DNA of 64,000 nt, taken from assembly GCA_949987705.1 (NCBI GenBank), contig OX465283.1, positions 79,461,034 through 79,525,033 of the forward strand, written 5' to 3'. The notes under the pieces were generated by a model. It worked only from the letters and a program-made list of their open reading frames with translations. It was not told where the DNA came from and made no database searches. How positions within the stretch are numbered: the stretch's first letter is position 1; each line of letters begins with the position of its first letter. Origin of the DNA: Thereva unica (taxonomy: Eukaryota > Arthropoda > Insecta > Diptera > Therevidae). The translations under genes and the position numbers were made by a program. Of the stretch, positions 12,565-25,239 are shown piece after piece.

Positions 12565-12778
12565 GAGGTCCCGCCAAAAGAGTTGATGCCGAGAATCCAT
12601 GCGCAGTAGAATCCTCACATGCCGTTCCCGTCCCTTAGTCTAGTCGCAACAAATTTCGAAGGGGAAATTTGAAAATGCATAAGCGGATTTCTTATCAATA
12701 TGTGCGCAATTTTTATTTGTGTGCAGCTTTAATTTCCCCAGCTGCGCGCTCCGGCATCAACTCTTTTGGCGGGACCTC
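12565..12778. mobile_element. Small MITE with perfect 27-bp inverted ends
   Basis: The left end GAGGTCCCGCCAAAAGAGTT (continuing GATGCCG) is matched perfectly by its reverse complement at 12752-12778. TA is found on both sides (12563-12564 and 12779-12780), so a TA target duplication is likely, as in the mariner group. The element is 214 bp and non-coding. Confidence 0.8.
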
Positions 12779-13710
12779 TAACTTTGTAGCTTCCATTATA
12801 TTTTTTATGATTCTCTTTAAAGATGATTTAAATTTAAAGGGATAGAGAATATTTTTATGAATTGTATGAGTCCGGGTTGCCTGAAGTGTTTTTTTTGCAA
12901 GGAGAATGGAATGATTTTAGGCGTGGGTGTATGCGAAGTATGCAGGGTTTTATTATTACTATTTTTTTTAGATTTTGAACTAAAATTATGCATTTGTATG
13001 AAAAATTAAATGAGATGAAAGTAGCAGCTGCAGTTTTTCAACGGCTTTTTCTTTGGAGGTTTAATTATCAGAATCTGCAAAATGGCGCAAAACGACCACC
13101 AGCGAAAAATAATACTACATTTTAACAAAGAAAACACGTCATACGATGCGCGATGGACAAAAATTAAAGGGCAATTAATTTTCAAATTTAAGGTCCTGAA
13201 TTTTTAACCAGTTAGTGTTTATATTATAAAGTATAAGTTCACAGAAAAAATAACTTCGGTACCAAAACACTAAAATTTAGCAGTTTTCAGGCTTTTTTTG
13301 AGGTTATATGTACAGATAAAAATTTCATATTGTAATCGCTGATAGCCAATATCATAACGAACAGACTCTATTTTGTTTGCCTTTTTCGGACCTACACATG
13401 CCGAGATATAGGTACGCATCTATATTTATAAAGAACGACCAAAATGATAAAATGTTCACAAAATGGTCGATAACTTGGTTGCTAGAGCTAGAAATTAGCC
13501 ATTTCGTATAGTATTCGATGTAACTAATATGTTCCAAACGAAATTTTTTAGACTCCAAACAATTCCTTATGTTTTGCTTATCTGACTCCACTATTTGCCA
13601 TTTTCAAGTTTTTTTAATTAAAGGCTTCAATATTTTTACTTTTATCGTTCACTTTGCGCATTGCTTCCCTTATCCTGAACCTTACAAACCCCCACTGCCG
13701 TGTATCTACT
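12779..13710. other. Intergenic, no gene seen
   Basis: There are only short frames without motifs. Nothing repeated was recognised. Confidence 0.45.
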
Positions 13711-13714
13711 ACCA

Positions 13715-13880
13715 GATGGCAAAAGACCAGTTGGCAAACCACGGTTAAGATGTTAATGTTAAGGCCGATGCAGCAAAACTGCTCAACACAAGAAGCTGGA
13801 GACAAGCTGTGGAGCAGAGAGACGTCTGGAAGAAGAAGCTGATGGAGGCTAAGGCATCGAAGAAGAAGAAGAAAGTCTAA
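13715..13880 (+). pseudogene. 3'-terminal fragment of a non-LTR retrotransposon
   Basis: A reading of the plus strand at about 13760-13877 gives AKLLNTRSWRQAVEQRDVW followed by KKKLMEA, the extreme C-terminal pattern (NWR.AA.DR..WR) of RTE-like and related LINE polyproteins, and ends in a GAAGAAGAAGAAGAAA tail. Everything upstream is missing, as expected from 5' truncation during target-primed reverse transcription. Confidence 0.55.
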
Positions 13881-15023
13881 AGGCCCCCATACACGGCCTG
13901 AAGGCGAAAGTTCTTTCGCAACCTATTCTTTTTCAGTAATTTAGTAACATTTCGATGTACACTCCCTAAATTTTAAATAATTGGTCAGGGCATTGAATAA
14001 ACAATTTTTGCAATAAAAATGCACAAAAATATAATATATTGCTAGAACAATTTTATTAAATTGAACATTGATATGTATATAACATATATTAGCTATATAC
14101 ATATATGATATGTATATAACTTGCCAGAGCCAAAGGTGAATAGACATTCTGGGCTTACGGGCGGCGGCCAGGACTGAAAGTAGTGCCAAATGAAAGTACT
14201 ATTACCTAGGAATAATTTTGCTATGAACTTTGTATTCCATTTAGAAAATAATGAAATGTATTATGCAATTGCAATTAAATGTATAATAATAACTGCATGA
14301 ATTTAAAAAAAATGTCAGTCCAATGTAAACTACGGCATCTAAGGTCAAGACATTTCTGGCCAATATTAGAGAAATCAGGATGGGTAAACGTTTTCGCCAG
14401 TTGAGAATCGACATAAAAGCTATAACATCCGACTAGAATATACTATGTTGTGCTTGCAGCGGAATATTCTATCAGACTTATCGTCGTATTTCCAGCGTAT
14501 AGTGTATCTTCTTGTTTTACCGTTTCATTTTTTATAGGTACTATTATACGTAACGAGCATATTGTTAAATTTCTTCTTCACTTCAATCAATGACACAGTG
14601 CTGTTCTATTTGGATTTTTTGTCTTCATTTGTACATTTGTTAATAAAGCATGTCCCACAATATAAACCGTGTTTTCTCACCTTTTGCAAACTACTCGTGA
14701 AATAAAAATCTAGTTTCCAAAATAAATTTCATAAAAGCGGCTTCCCTTTTAGTTCGGGCAAATGAGTAAAAAAACGCACGAAAGGAGACAAAACTCTAAA
14801 ATTGCTGAGAATTGGTCCACAGCTTCCTTGTGACTTTCTAAGAAAACAATTTGGGAGTCCAAATGAAAAAACATGGCATCTCCAGCCGCCATAAGTTTTC
14901 CATGTATCTCGATTTGCATATGTCATGCAACCCCGCGCGTGGACCCAAAATATTGACAATGAAATTCTCTACAACTTTAGTTGTTGCAAAAATGTTGACC
15001 CGAACAACTCTTTGAAAGTTATA
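13881..15023. other. Intergenic, no gene seen
   Basis: Frames at 13941-14189 and 14729-14959 (both minus) have no recognisable features. No repeat structure was found. Confidence 0.45.
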
Positions 15024-16101
15024 CCAGGGGCCGTATCATGAAATGCGATTCGAAAATGAAATTATCCGAAAATCGAAAAAAGCGATCATGCCATGCGAAT
15101 TCGAATCGGTTTGATGCGATTACAAACGGAATTTTTTCCGATAGCTGTGCAGCAGTCGCATTTCGATTTCGTGAGTGATTGGTGCACACTTTAGGAATAA
15201 AAAATGTAAATTTATATTTCATATTTTCTTATAACTACATATTTAATTGATTATATAAATAAACAATTTTTTAGGGGAAAAGATACAACACAGAAACAAT
15301 ACGAAATTTTAGTAACTTGGATGAAGACAAATCCCAGTTTAGCTAAAGGGTATTTGAGCAAGCATTCTTTTCTTCTGCATTTAAAGTTTATCCATTTTGG
15401 ACAGATTTTCATTGCCAGTATTGTAAGGACTTCCTTCAGATTTGTTGAAATGGTTGGTTGCGCCATGCCCACAAAACTATCCTGCCCGAGCCTCTTTGGT
15501 ATCCTCCTTCCGCGAAAAAACGTAAAACAGACGCAAGCTTTACATAGCTTGGAATGGAAACCGAATTAGCCGCTGGGTTAAATTCATTGTTAATCTCTTC
15601 TAAAAGATACGAAAACACCGGCTTTGATACTCGAAAGAATTGTATAAAGCTGTAACAGAAAATAATTGTAATGAAGAAACTAATAAAGTTTGTGTACTCA
15701 TATTGCATCAGGGAGCCCCATAAGATTCGAATTATCACGAAGTTTTCTTTCAACCAATCGCATATTTTGAAGATTTTCTTCTTCACTGTCAGAGGATGAG
15801 AAAAACGCTTCGACACTAATCATTTTTATATAATAATGTATATAATATATATTTTATATATTTTACTTCGATTAAATTATTTAATTATTGTAAAGAAAAC
15901 TCACAAACTTTATTACTTTATTGGCATGAAGTTGCCTGCTTTCCCAGTATTGGAAAGAATTTTTAAGTTGCGTAGGGCAGCACTCCCTTTGCAATGCGAA
16001 TTCGTAGTAGACGGATCCTATGATCGGTAGATTCATTCGTACCGCAAATTAATTTCGGTTCGTATTTACTTTCGTATCGCATTTCATGATAAGGCCCCTG
16101 G
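15024..16101 (-). mobile_element. Deleted PIF/Harbinger transposon
   Basis: The ends form an inverted repeat: CCAGGGGCCGTATCATGAAA with TGCGAT on the left, and on the right CGCATTTCATGATAAGGCCCCTGG. They enclose about 1.08 kb that holds part of a HARBI1-like transposase on the minus strand. The usual 3-bp TWA duplication is not clearly kept (ATA left, TCA right). It is too short for an autonomous element, which also needs the full DDE nuclease and the Myb-like partner, so this is an internally deleted copy. Confidence 0.75.
15251..15816 (-). pseudogene. HARBI1-like transposase, N-terminal remnant
   Basis: In a complete element this protein would be the DDE nuclease that cuts the transposon ends. 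The minus-strand frame at 15436-15816 contains FRVSKPVFSYLLEEI, then SYVKLASVLRFFAEGGYQRG, the helix-turn-helix region preceding the catalytic core in Harbinger nucleases. It then changes frame and resumes in 15251-15472 with GMAQPTISTNLKEVLTIL, matching the family order (FFA.GSYQ...VG.AQ.T.S). The catalytic aspartates and glutamate lie further on in the family and are absent here, because the element ends. So it is truncated and frameshifted, with no activity expected. Confidence 0.75.
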
Positions 16102-17910
16102 TCAAAGTTTTCGAAAATCATTTTTTGGCCAAAATTTCAATACTTACTTACTTTCTTGCTTATAAAATATCCTTTTAACTCTTTGGAAGTTATTCAAGGT
16201 CAGAGTGTGCAAAAATCACTTTTTGGCCAAAAAATCACTCAAAGACTGTTTTTTTTGCGAAAATCGTATTTTGTAGACAAAACATTTTTTTCATCTATAC
16301 CAAACACCGCCCTAAACTATCTTCGGTTATTAAGAATGGGAAACTAATTAGAAATTCTACTCTCACATTCCAGTCGAAGCAATTGAAAAAAAAATCTTTC
16401 TTCTATAGATGTGCGCTACAAATTCGCTTCATAAAGTGAAATTTAAAAGCACGATCCTATAGGTGTCTCTATTTGGAAAACAGTTTTACTTCCGTTTTAG
16501 TAATTGAATTTCATTTCGAAAAGTTAAATTTCACCATACGATTACAAAAAATAAAATAAAGTGGAATGGTTTCCTTCCAAAGCCATTTTTTCAGGTACAG
16601 CTTCAGATTTTTTACACCAAGTTTTTTATTTATCTTTAATTAATCTAAAATCAAATTTTCCATAGAATAGCACCATGCTGTTGTTTAGATAATGAAAAGG
16701 AGCACTGCTGGGACCTTTTATCCTCCATTTCATCATTCTATCACAATAACTATAACACCTTGATGATGGAAGAAACAGAAGCACCGACGATACCCGGCTG
16801 TATCCGTAAGATGCTTCCTACCATCCTGTCGGAAAATTACGTGAACGATACTGAATTCGATTGGTAGTTAGATTGACACTCAAAATCTCAATTGTGTATT
16901 AGGAACAAGGTTGGGGTGCCAACGACGGAAATTGAGGGAGTTTCTATTGTAGATGTTTTTTCTAATAAATGAACACACAACAAAAAAGCACCTCCGTAGG
17001 TGTAAGAATATGCCGAAAGGTCGAAAGTTATAGAACCAATTTGAGTTTTATTTACACGGAGAGCTACGTCCTCCTTCGTGTATAGGTAGATGGCATGTAA
17101 GGAGTACGCAAGGAAAAATTCGTTATTCAGTGAATTGCGAACTGATTTGATTGAATGCGTATCTGATTAAGACGAGCCGAATTTTTATTGCTTATACAAT
17201 ATCTCACCCCGTATGGACGGTGATTGCCTTGCTATAGAATGAAAATGTTTTATTGCGAATATGATGGGAAAATAATGTGATTATGACTGAAGAAGGACGA
17301 TGGCAGCTGAATCGAATTTCCTTTTATTTCATTTGAAGATCGAAGAATAACAAAGTTTGAGCATAATTTCATGCTTTTGTGAACGGAGTCTTTTTTAAGT
17401 TTTAAATTGGGAGAAGGAATTGTTGTATTACAAGGGCCCAAAGGAACTTTAAATAAATTGGCAATTTAAAATTTTAGTAAGAGTTTTCTTTATTGTGCAA
17501 TTGGCGGCACTTTTAGTAGTGTTTGAGTAGAACACTATCACTTATTTGTTACAAAAACTTATAATATATTCGCAATAGAAGGCTTTCAGAAAAGCCACGT
17601 TTCTAATAATTACAATGTTACGAAAAAACACAGATATATCAAATGAGATTGATTACAACACTTTATTGATTCTACTCAAATTTATTGAAAAAAACAAAAA
17701 CAAAAATGAAAAATTTCTTTCCTAGAGGAACAGGAAATATGGTGTGAAACCTACAAAAGTACGTACAAACCATATCTTCCGAAATTTCTCCGCAGAGTCG
17801 TATTAGATTCATTACACCGTCTCTCTCAGTGGCGGCTACTCTTTGGAAACAAAGGAACACTGCTTCCGTTGACCAAAGGGCAACTTCATAAAAATTTATT
17901 TAAATAGATA
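16102..17910. other. Intergenic, no gene seen
   Basis: Nothing recognisable was found. A short minus-strand frame at 17672-17860 and a 34-codon plus-strand frame starting near 16763 (MMEETEAPTIPGC, ending NDTEFDW) look somewhat coding-like, but I cannot support either. Confidence 0.4.
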
Positions 17911-18260
17911 CTAGCTGAGAAGCGGTACGCCTCGTTAAGCTAATAGTAGCCAATAAAAACCATCCACTGACTTGGTATTTTTTGAGATATGATTTTTATA
18001 CAGATGAAGTGCCTCAAAGAACGGATACATGGGTCTTGAAACGGCCGCCATGGATCTAACGGTATATTGTGTATACTTGCTTATTGTATTCTACTTATCA
18101 TACCCTTTCATTTGATACCCATGTCGAGGGCGTTGTGTACAAAGTGATAGTCCGCCCTCTTGAGACGGCCGCCGTGGAAAAACGGTATATAGGGTGTACT
18201 CTATTGCTTATTGTATTTAAGTTTATTTTCAATAGCGTCATGACCTACCTTTGTCGTTTT
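17911..18260 (-). mobile_element. Helitron 3' fragment with satellite units
   Basis: On the minus strand the fragment ends with CTCAGCTAG followed by T, the CTRR-T end of Helitrons. It carries the same subterminal sequence as the larger copy at 32140-33894 (AATAAAAACCATCCACTGAC, GAAGTGCCTCAAAGAAC and GACCCATG in minus-to-plus correspondence). Two diverged 128-bp-type units with CTCTTGAGACGGCCGCC follow (about 18030-18180), then the TTCAATAGCGTCATG(g/a)CCTACC block, after which similarity stops. It is therefore 5'-truncated or decayed. The 101-codon frame at 18069-18374 is repeat-derived. Confidence 0.7.
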
Positions 18261-19565
18261 AATGTAATAATAGCAACTTTACATGCAAAATATGTGACGT
18301 CACTCTGGGGAGGAGGGAGTCTCACAAATGTGACCAGCTGTGACAAGGACGTGGGAGGGTACAAAAAATCATGAAATTCGAGTCACTTAATTTATGGATG
18401 GTCCCTAAAGTAGGACTGCCATCCGTCCGGGTTCCCCGGATTTGTCTTAGTTTGCAGGGCATCCGGGGACCGTCCCACAGTGGGGCAAAATACCAAAAGC
18501 TGGCCAAAAGTCGAAAAATCGAAGTTCGATTTTCGAATTTTTTGCTGATAAATATTTAGTAGGAGACCCCTGCCACACATTAAACTGGTTTATGGCGATC
18601 AAGTGTCCCTTTTCTCTTCGCAGGATCAATGCAAAAGTGACCGTTGCAGCAAGTGATTGTGATCATTTTTAAGCCCTTGTCGAAGCTGCTATTCGTTGTG
18701 CTTTTTATTTTGCAGTGGTAAAACCTATTTAATTAACAAAAACTGGATTCTTCTCGTCAAGGTATCTAGAAAACATTTCTATAAGCAATATTGTCTATTT
18801 TTATACCTGTGTAATCAATTAATTAATAAAAGACAGTAAAATTTTTTTTATTTTTGCTAGAAAATCTTTTGTTAAAGAAGCCCTACAAAAAAAGTCTCAC
18901 TAGGTCCCGCTTTAAATTTTTTTAATATGTTCCTTAAACATTTGTACACAAAATTCAAACAAAAAAATTGAGACTTTTTGCGATCTTTTAGTCTGTGGAC
19001 GTTTTTATTTAAAAAGTGCATTGTTTTATTGGTAATTCCTACCATATTTGTGTATAAATAAGCTTTTAATGGATTCATATTACATTTGTTATGTACATAT
19101 GTATTATATTTATATGAATATTGTTTTTATAAACTGCTGCATAAAATTTTTCAGAATATTCTTTATATTTGTTGAGTTCGGAAACAGTACAGGTAAATTA
19201 AGTCGAAAAAGCAAAATAGCGGAAATGATTGGGTACAGGCTAAAATGAATGTGGCAGAGAGCTTCCTTTTAGTATTTTTTCAAATACATGTTAAACGGTA
19301 AGTGTTATCATAAAATAGTGTTTACAAAATTTTATATTATACTATTATTTGCAAAAAAAAATGTTTTGAATTTTCCCATACGAATTGCCATTAATGAGAT
19401 ATCGCCGTTTTCAAGATTTAAAATACTCATATCCACTCATTGCGACTTGTAAATATCATCAGACGTTCAATAAATTCTTTGTTGGACTACATGGTTAATA
19501 TTTACAGGTGTAATTTCCTTATAAGTTTTTATTTAAAATTTATATTTTTTTATTAAAAAAATGCC
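18261..19565. other. Intergenic, no gene seen
   Basis: A GC-rich spot at 18405-18490 (GTCCGGGTTCCCCGGATTTG ... CATCCGGGGACCGTCCCAC) resembles a decayed DNA-transposon end. A distant CCGGGG-rich spot occurs at 20770-20835, but the two do not pair convincingly. No gene was seen. Confidence 0.4.
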
Positions 19566-19921
19566 GCTAAATTCGAAATCAGCGACCCCCGTATACCAAG
19601 TTTTGTAGCAATTGAAGGATATTTCACTACTTTTTGTCGCCATTTTGAAGCCGCCATCTTGTTTATGATAAAATGGACACTAAATTCGTAATCAGCGACC
19701 CCAAAAATCCCCGTATACCAAGTTTTGTAGCAATTGAGGGATATTTTACTACTTTTAGTCGCCATTTTGAAGCCACCATCTTGTTTATGAAAAAATTGAC
19801 ACTAAATTCGCAGTCAGTGACGACAAAAACCCCCGTATACCAAGTTTTGTAGCAATTGAGGGATATTTTACTAATTTTGGTCGCCATTTTGAAGCCGCCA
19901 TCTTGTTTATGGAAAATGGAT
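19566..19921. repeat. Tandem repeat, three units of about 117 bp
   Basis: Units begin with AAATTCG(a/t/c)A(a/g)TCAG(c/t)GAC at about 19568, 19682 and 19803. Each continues with CCCGTATACCAAGTTTTGTA, GCAATTGA(a/g)GGATATTT and CGCCATTTTGAAGCC(g/a)CCATCTTG. Unit spacing is 114 and 121 bp. The minus frames of 70-74 codons across it are the repeat itself. Confidence 0.85.
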
Positions 19922-20155
19922 TTTATTTAGAAAGGAGTCACCAAGTGACTTCAGCACTAAAGTGACATTTCTCTCTTACATTGTACTGTTTCTGTATACG
20001 GTGCTTCGAACATGGATCAACTTCGAGAAAAACTTCGCGAGTAATGGAGTGCGGGCTTTATATCTTGTAGGTAATCATATGCACCCCTAATTTGCTCTTC
20101 TTTTAATTCTGGAACATTTATTTTCCGTCTCTGTTTCCTTTTCTTGTTTTCATTT

Positions 20156-20574
20156 ACCCCGTTTAGGAGTAAGTTCAACCCAGGTTTAACCCAGTTTTAA
20201 GCGAGGATCGAGTTGAAAATCGACTCAACACAACTCAGCTGCACTTCCTGGGTCGGGTTGATTTTTCGCCTCATTTACACTAGTTGAGTTGTAATTGGGT
20301 TGAAGTGACATTTGTTTTGTTTGTTTACCATCCGTGAAGTTTGCCTATGGCGTTAGTTTTATCTACGGTGTTTATTCTTGCACAGGAATAAATAATTTTC
20401 GTTCTGAGTTTTCACAAATCTATAAGTGACACTTTCACACAAAAATTTGAGGTAATGTTTTGATTTCAGTTCAACTCAATTTCAACCCAAAGTGAACTCA
20501 ACTCGACATTATAAAGGTGGTCAAAATTTCAACTCAACCTCGACTCAACTATTCAACCGAGTCGTAAATGGGGT
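20156..20574. mobile_element. MITE rich in TTGAGTTGAA motifs, copy 1
   Basis: Left ACCCCGTTTAGGAGTAAG and right CGACTCGGTTGAATAG-type sequence (complement of ...GAGTCGTAAATGGGGT) give inverted ends with ACCCC(g/a)TTTA(g/c)GA. The flanks CATTT (20151-20155) and CATTG (20575-20579) may be a decayed duplication. The inside is a patchwork of TTGAGTTGAA and its complement in both orientations. A related smaller copy lies at 44345-44540. Confidence 0.55.
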
Positions 20575-22240
20575 CATTGTAGATATCTTTGCCCTAAGTT
20601 TCGCAAGTTTCTGTCCTGTCCGAGGTTGTGTCGTAAGTTTCATAGCAAGATTTTAATGCGAGAAGGGCTGCTAACCGAATATATAGTTGGTTATGGATTC
20701 GATTCGACGGTTGGATTTTAAGTAGTCAGAAAACATATTCGTTAAATTTAAAGAAAAAAAAATGGGTGTCCGGGGAAGAAATTCAATTTCACCCAAATGT
20801 CCGGGGGTTTTTTGTAGCTTTTGCCCGGCCATGGTAATTTAGGCGAATGCAGCTCTATCCTAAAGTGAAGCAATTGAAAAGTCTCAAACTATGGACTAAG
20901 CCCGCACTCTGCTGAGACAACACTTTAAGTGGATACATTTGAATTATAAAATTCTTGTGTTCGCGCAATGATTTATGATCATGATATGATTAAGATTGGA
21001 TGATTTTAGTCTAAATATATGGTTGCACTTTTTATTTGTATAATCGTTTGATTCATTATGCTACAATGACTTATTCTGTTCGTAAAATTGAACTTATTCA
21101 ATAACTTTTTCATGTGTCCATTCCACATCTTCTATAGTATTAGGAAAAACTAGAAAAAATTAACTTCATTGGAGGCAATTTACACTTAAAAGCAACCGCG
21201 TTTGAAAAATATCTCATGAAAATAATACCCTTGACTGTACTAAGATGTTTTGTGTTTTCCATATTAACTGGAAAATAAAAGATAAGCTTCAACAAGTTAC
21301 TTCGAGACTTTTTGAAATATTTTTTCATGTATCCACTGAATTTACTTATTTGTGCACAGTACCTGCAAAAGTCCTCCGCACCGACCCAGAACATTTTTTA
21401 ATGGATAAGTTTTGTATCCACTGAAATATCGATGTGCATGTGTAGTCTCCGCATAATGTGAACACAAAATATTTCTTATCTCCCCACATTGATTTTAGTG
21501 GAGACACACACTTTGGCGAATAATGTATAAAGAGATAGTGCGGAGGCAAAACTCTTGGTGGATACGCACCTTACAGATATATTTCTTGCATGGAAGAAGC
21601 TGCTACAGAGCTCTACACTATCAGAAAGTATAATTTTTTATTTGATGTGAAGTCTAAATCACTTTCATAAGCAATTAAAATTAATATTTACATTTTATTT
21701 ATCAAGAACATAACTTGTTGAGCTATAAATTATTACAGTAGGTTGTATTGAAACGGAATCTCACCTGCTAGACTAACAAAATAATTTTTCAAGGTTTGTG
21801 TAACCTCATTCGCGCTTCTTCCGTAGCGAGAACTGACACATCACGTAGGAGCTCAAAATCCATCTCAGGAATATCAAAGGAAATAAGACTTCTATGATTA
21901 AGTTATGCAAAAGACAAACGCATTTAAATACGAAGTCTACTATATCTGGATCGATTTGTAATTCAGTTTTTAAACACCTCCCCTTGACTAACAGAATACC
22001 AAAGGCAGGCTAGGTCTTGATAGTCTATAATTAAAAATTTGATCTTAAATAGTAAGTCAAGTTTTCGTTCATGTATTTTCATTCTCTGGTATGTTTAAAG
22101 TGTTTGCTTCAAACCGTTGATAAATATTTGAATCTGACAAGGTTCCCCCATCCCTTCGCAAGCCGCAACTTCAACAGCAATGAAGTTATAATTTTCTTAG
22201 TACTTGTACGAAAAAATTTTCGACAGAGCTCGCATTCACA
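20575..22240. other. Intergenic, no gene seen
   Basis: There are only short frames (21140-21549 minus) without motifs, and no repeat was recognised. Confidence 0.45.
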
Positions 22241-24185
22241 GTAACCGTAGCCTTAAACGCCGCTATCCGGTCAAAAGTCTACTACAGTGTTTTAAACACT
22301 TTAAGTGTTTATAAACTAAACACCTGAATTTGTAGTGAGTGGGTTCGCATACACTGATCATCACTTCAACATTAATAAACCGGTTTTGGATATGCTCTCG
22401 GCGTACATGGGTATTCCCCCCACCGAGAGCAACTTTATCACCCTTACACGGGATTTTAACGTGCGCACACCTCGAACGCGAATAACAAACAAATATGTCA
22501 ACATAAGCTCCAAAACAGAAGGAGATAAGAATGCATGTGCTAGTTGTCACGCCAAAAATTTCTGTTCAAAAAGCTGCAACAACTTTATCTCTTCCTTTTG
22601 CCATTCTGTCCGGAAAACTGGGATTTTAGTTTTGACGTAATGATATCCGCGTATGCCAGCCCAGTGGTGGCATCTTTTTCTACTCTATTGACCCATTGAA
22701 CCACAACAGAAATTTAACAGATTCGATTGTTCCACTGAAATTATCGTATGGCAATAATTTTCCCGCAAAACAAGACCTTGAAGTTCCCTTTTCGGGTATA
22801 CTATGGTCTAGATTTTTGTTAATAAATACAACAACTTGACTATAGACCAATATTCCGTAGTCAATATTTCCGAGCCGGGACATCATCCTAGAGTTCAAAC
22901 GAAAGGTTCATTACATCACCATTTCCTAATGATTAAGCAAACTTCAGGTGTATTTTTCAAGACTGATCTGGTAAAAAGCAACTGTAATTCAGAAACACAA
23001 GGTTTACTTTACTTTAAAAATATATTTAAGTCCTTCAATTTATTCTTCAGTCACACTTTAAACTCGGATCTAAGTCCAATGTAAGCCCAAATGCGAATCG
23101 ATTACTTGGTACACAAAATATGAAACTTAGCCCAAACACGCAAGGAAGGTACCGAAGCCGCCTGCAATATATAAAACAGGTAAAAATCTCATGTTTATAG
23201 AAAAATTAGTCCCTTGGCAATTGAAACAATACAAACCTGTTAACCATGCATCCAACTGACCAGTCCGAGTCTATGAGGCCGCGGACACTTGAATCCTTAA
23301 ACTCCCATTGGTAACATACTGAACCTATTGCCTTATGCGTCCTCTTGTGGAATACTAATGACGTACCCATCTGGATGGATTTATGCAATTGCCGCCAGTA
23401 GCTAACATCTAAAGCCTCACTGGACACGGTGGCAGCTACCGCATAATTGTGTTTGGCATATCTAAGAACATTAGTTTAAATTTATGGAAGGATATCAAGG
23501 ATATGATTTTATCGAACCTTGCGGCAAATGCCGTTTTCGCCACCATATCATCCCTAAGCCATTCCAGAAGCAGCTCGCATCCTAAGCTGAGACACTCGGT
23601 GCAGCTTCTCAAGTACGATAGCGTTACTCGTCCTGAATCCTTGGTGGGATTATATGCACTTAAAGCCATTGTAGAATTTTTCCGGATATACTCTAAAGAT
23701 AAGTTGTTTTCGTATATATTTGCCTTCCCAAGTCGCTGGAATCTTGTCTCAATCCTCACCGAATGATGTGGAAAGTACAGGATAGAAAAATTTGATGACA
23801 TTGTAGTGGGATTTATATCAGCTTCTATCGTTGGTGTTTCCTTTTAGAGATAGCATGGATTATCAATAAAAATTCAAAGCCAATAAATGCGTCCTACCAA
23901 CAAGTCACCCCTGCATTTGTAGCTGTAGATGCCACCAATTCGAAATCCGGACGGATACGTGTGGCTCATGCACCACTTCATCAATAAAATCTTGTTTGTT
24001 GCTAATCCCTTCTTGTAACTAAACTCTATGCCATCGTAAAATTCTGGCATAATGTCGCGAAATTTCTTGTGTAAATTTGCTACCGTTCCAGGATTCGGAT
24101 ACTCGCGCCATCCTGGCGTTAACTCAAAATTTTTTGGAAACTTAACTTTCGACTTTCGTGGACACCAATCACAACCGGCCATTTT
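22241..24185 (-). pseudogene. Coding-like cluster, product unrecognised
   Basis: Several minus-strand frames follow one another: 23874-24182 (102 codons, starting MAGCDWCPRKSKVKFPKNFE), 23436-23801 (121 codons), 23206-23427 (73), 22680-22898 (72) and 22263-22550 (95). Base use is richer in G and C than the flanks, and the first begins with a two-cysteine motif. I recognise no family. A zinc-binding N-terminus followed by broken frames would fit a decayed DNA-transposon transposase, but a host gene split by introns cannot be excluded. Overlapping plus frames at 22335-22640 and 23449-23766 compete, so even the strand is uncertain. Confidence 0.3.
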
Positions 24186-24189
24186 ATTT

Positions 24190-24870
24190 GATAATTATTA
24201 ACTTCAGTTACATAAACTTTTCTGGAAATTATAATTTATTAACGTTTAAAGAAAAGTAACATTTAATTGTCACCAAAAATTTTGCGTATTACGAGCACTT
24301 TGATTAGGGCAATTTTTTTCATTTAATTGAGTGCACAAACAAATGGTTTGGAGTTTTTTTAATTATTTTCATATCTTTGTTGTGTTGTCATTGCCAGCAA
24401 AATATTGCCAATATGAAAAACAAGAAAACTGCCTTTAAGTTCTAAATCACAAATATTCGCGTTTTTGATAAATTGATCAAAATTTGTAAAAAATTGACGC
24501 CTTTTTTACTTAATTTCAGAGAAGCGTTGGGAATGACATTTTTGAAAGTTTATTCCAGTCATGCTATGTTTGTTTCAAATAGCTAGGTATGTACATATAT
24601 AATAGATATTAAGGTAAGTAATTACTGTTATTTTTTTTTTAAATGGAAAAACCAAGGTTAACAGTAACTCTTTATACTACCAATCCGTTATGTCGTTCAG
24701 TTCGTGGTGCAACATCTAGTAGTAACCTTGGTTTGAAGAATAGAGGAGAATAGGAAAGGTTAGAGGTGGTCTGGAGGGTGTACAAGAAAATGACGATGAA
24801 CCCCACGCTTGAAGTCTAAGGTGTTGTACGAGTTCGGAAATACTGACTGCGGGAGATTATTCCACAATCG
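24190..24870. other. Intergenic, no gene seen
   Basis: This is AT-rich sequence without repeats or frames that I can support. Confidence 0.45.
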
Positions 24871-24875
24871 AGTTG

Positions 24876-25060
24876 TTATTAGTGATGAGCAAAAATGGTG
24901 TTGTTCTTGCAGTCTTGTCTTGTTCTTGCACATTTTGCAAGAGCAAGAGCAAGAACAAGACTTAGTTATGCTTGCAAGAACAAGAACAAGACTAACTGTG
25001 CAAGAACAAGATCTAGAGCAAGACTTAAGCAAGATTTTTGCGGAATTTTCACCTAAATCT
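24876..25060 (+). repeat. CAAGA-rich repeat, copy 1
   Basis: This is low-complexity sequence built from CAAGA and CAAGAG hexamer-like units, with the inverted form (TCTTG) on its left side (24898-24938) and the direct form on its right (24940-25035), so it is roughly self-complementary. The copy at 50590-51140 matches it in reverse orientation, unit by unit, and shares the non-repetitive edge TTTTCACCTAAAT and AGTGATGAGCAAAAATGG. It is therefore a dispersed element and not independent slippage. The frames on both strands (24760-25032, 24809-25102) are its translation. Confidence 0.65.
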
Positions 25061-25239
25061 ATTATTTTAAAAACAAATAATATAAGTGATTATGATAAGT
25101 GAGTAATAGTGGGGTTTGTCCAGTATTATTAAGGTAAATTGATTTCGTTTGCGGTAGAGCTAGTTATACGGTAAAAGACATATAAATAGTAAAAAGACAT
25201 ACATATAAATAGTAAAATAAATATAAATATATCAGAAGA

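Noticed and set aside
18405..20840. A split DNA transposon with CCGGGG ends at 18.4 and 20.8 kb
   Set aside because: Only short GC motifs are shared; the ends do not pair over a useful length and no flanking duplication is seen.
24760..25102. Serine/cysteine-rich or glutamine-rich proteins on both strands
   Set aside because: These are translations of the CAAGA low-complexity repeat.
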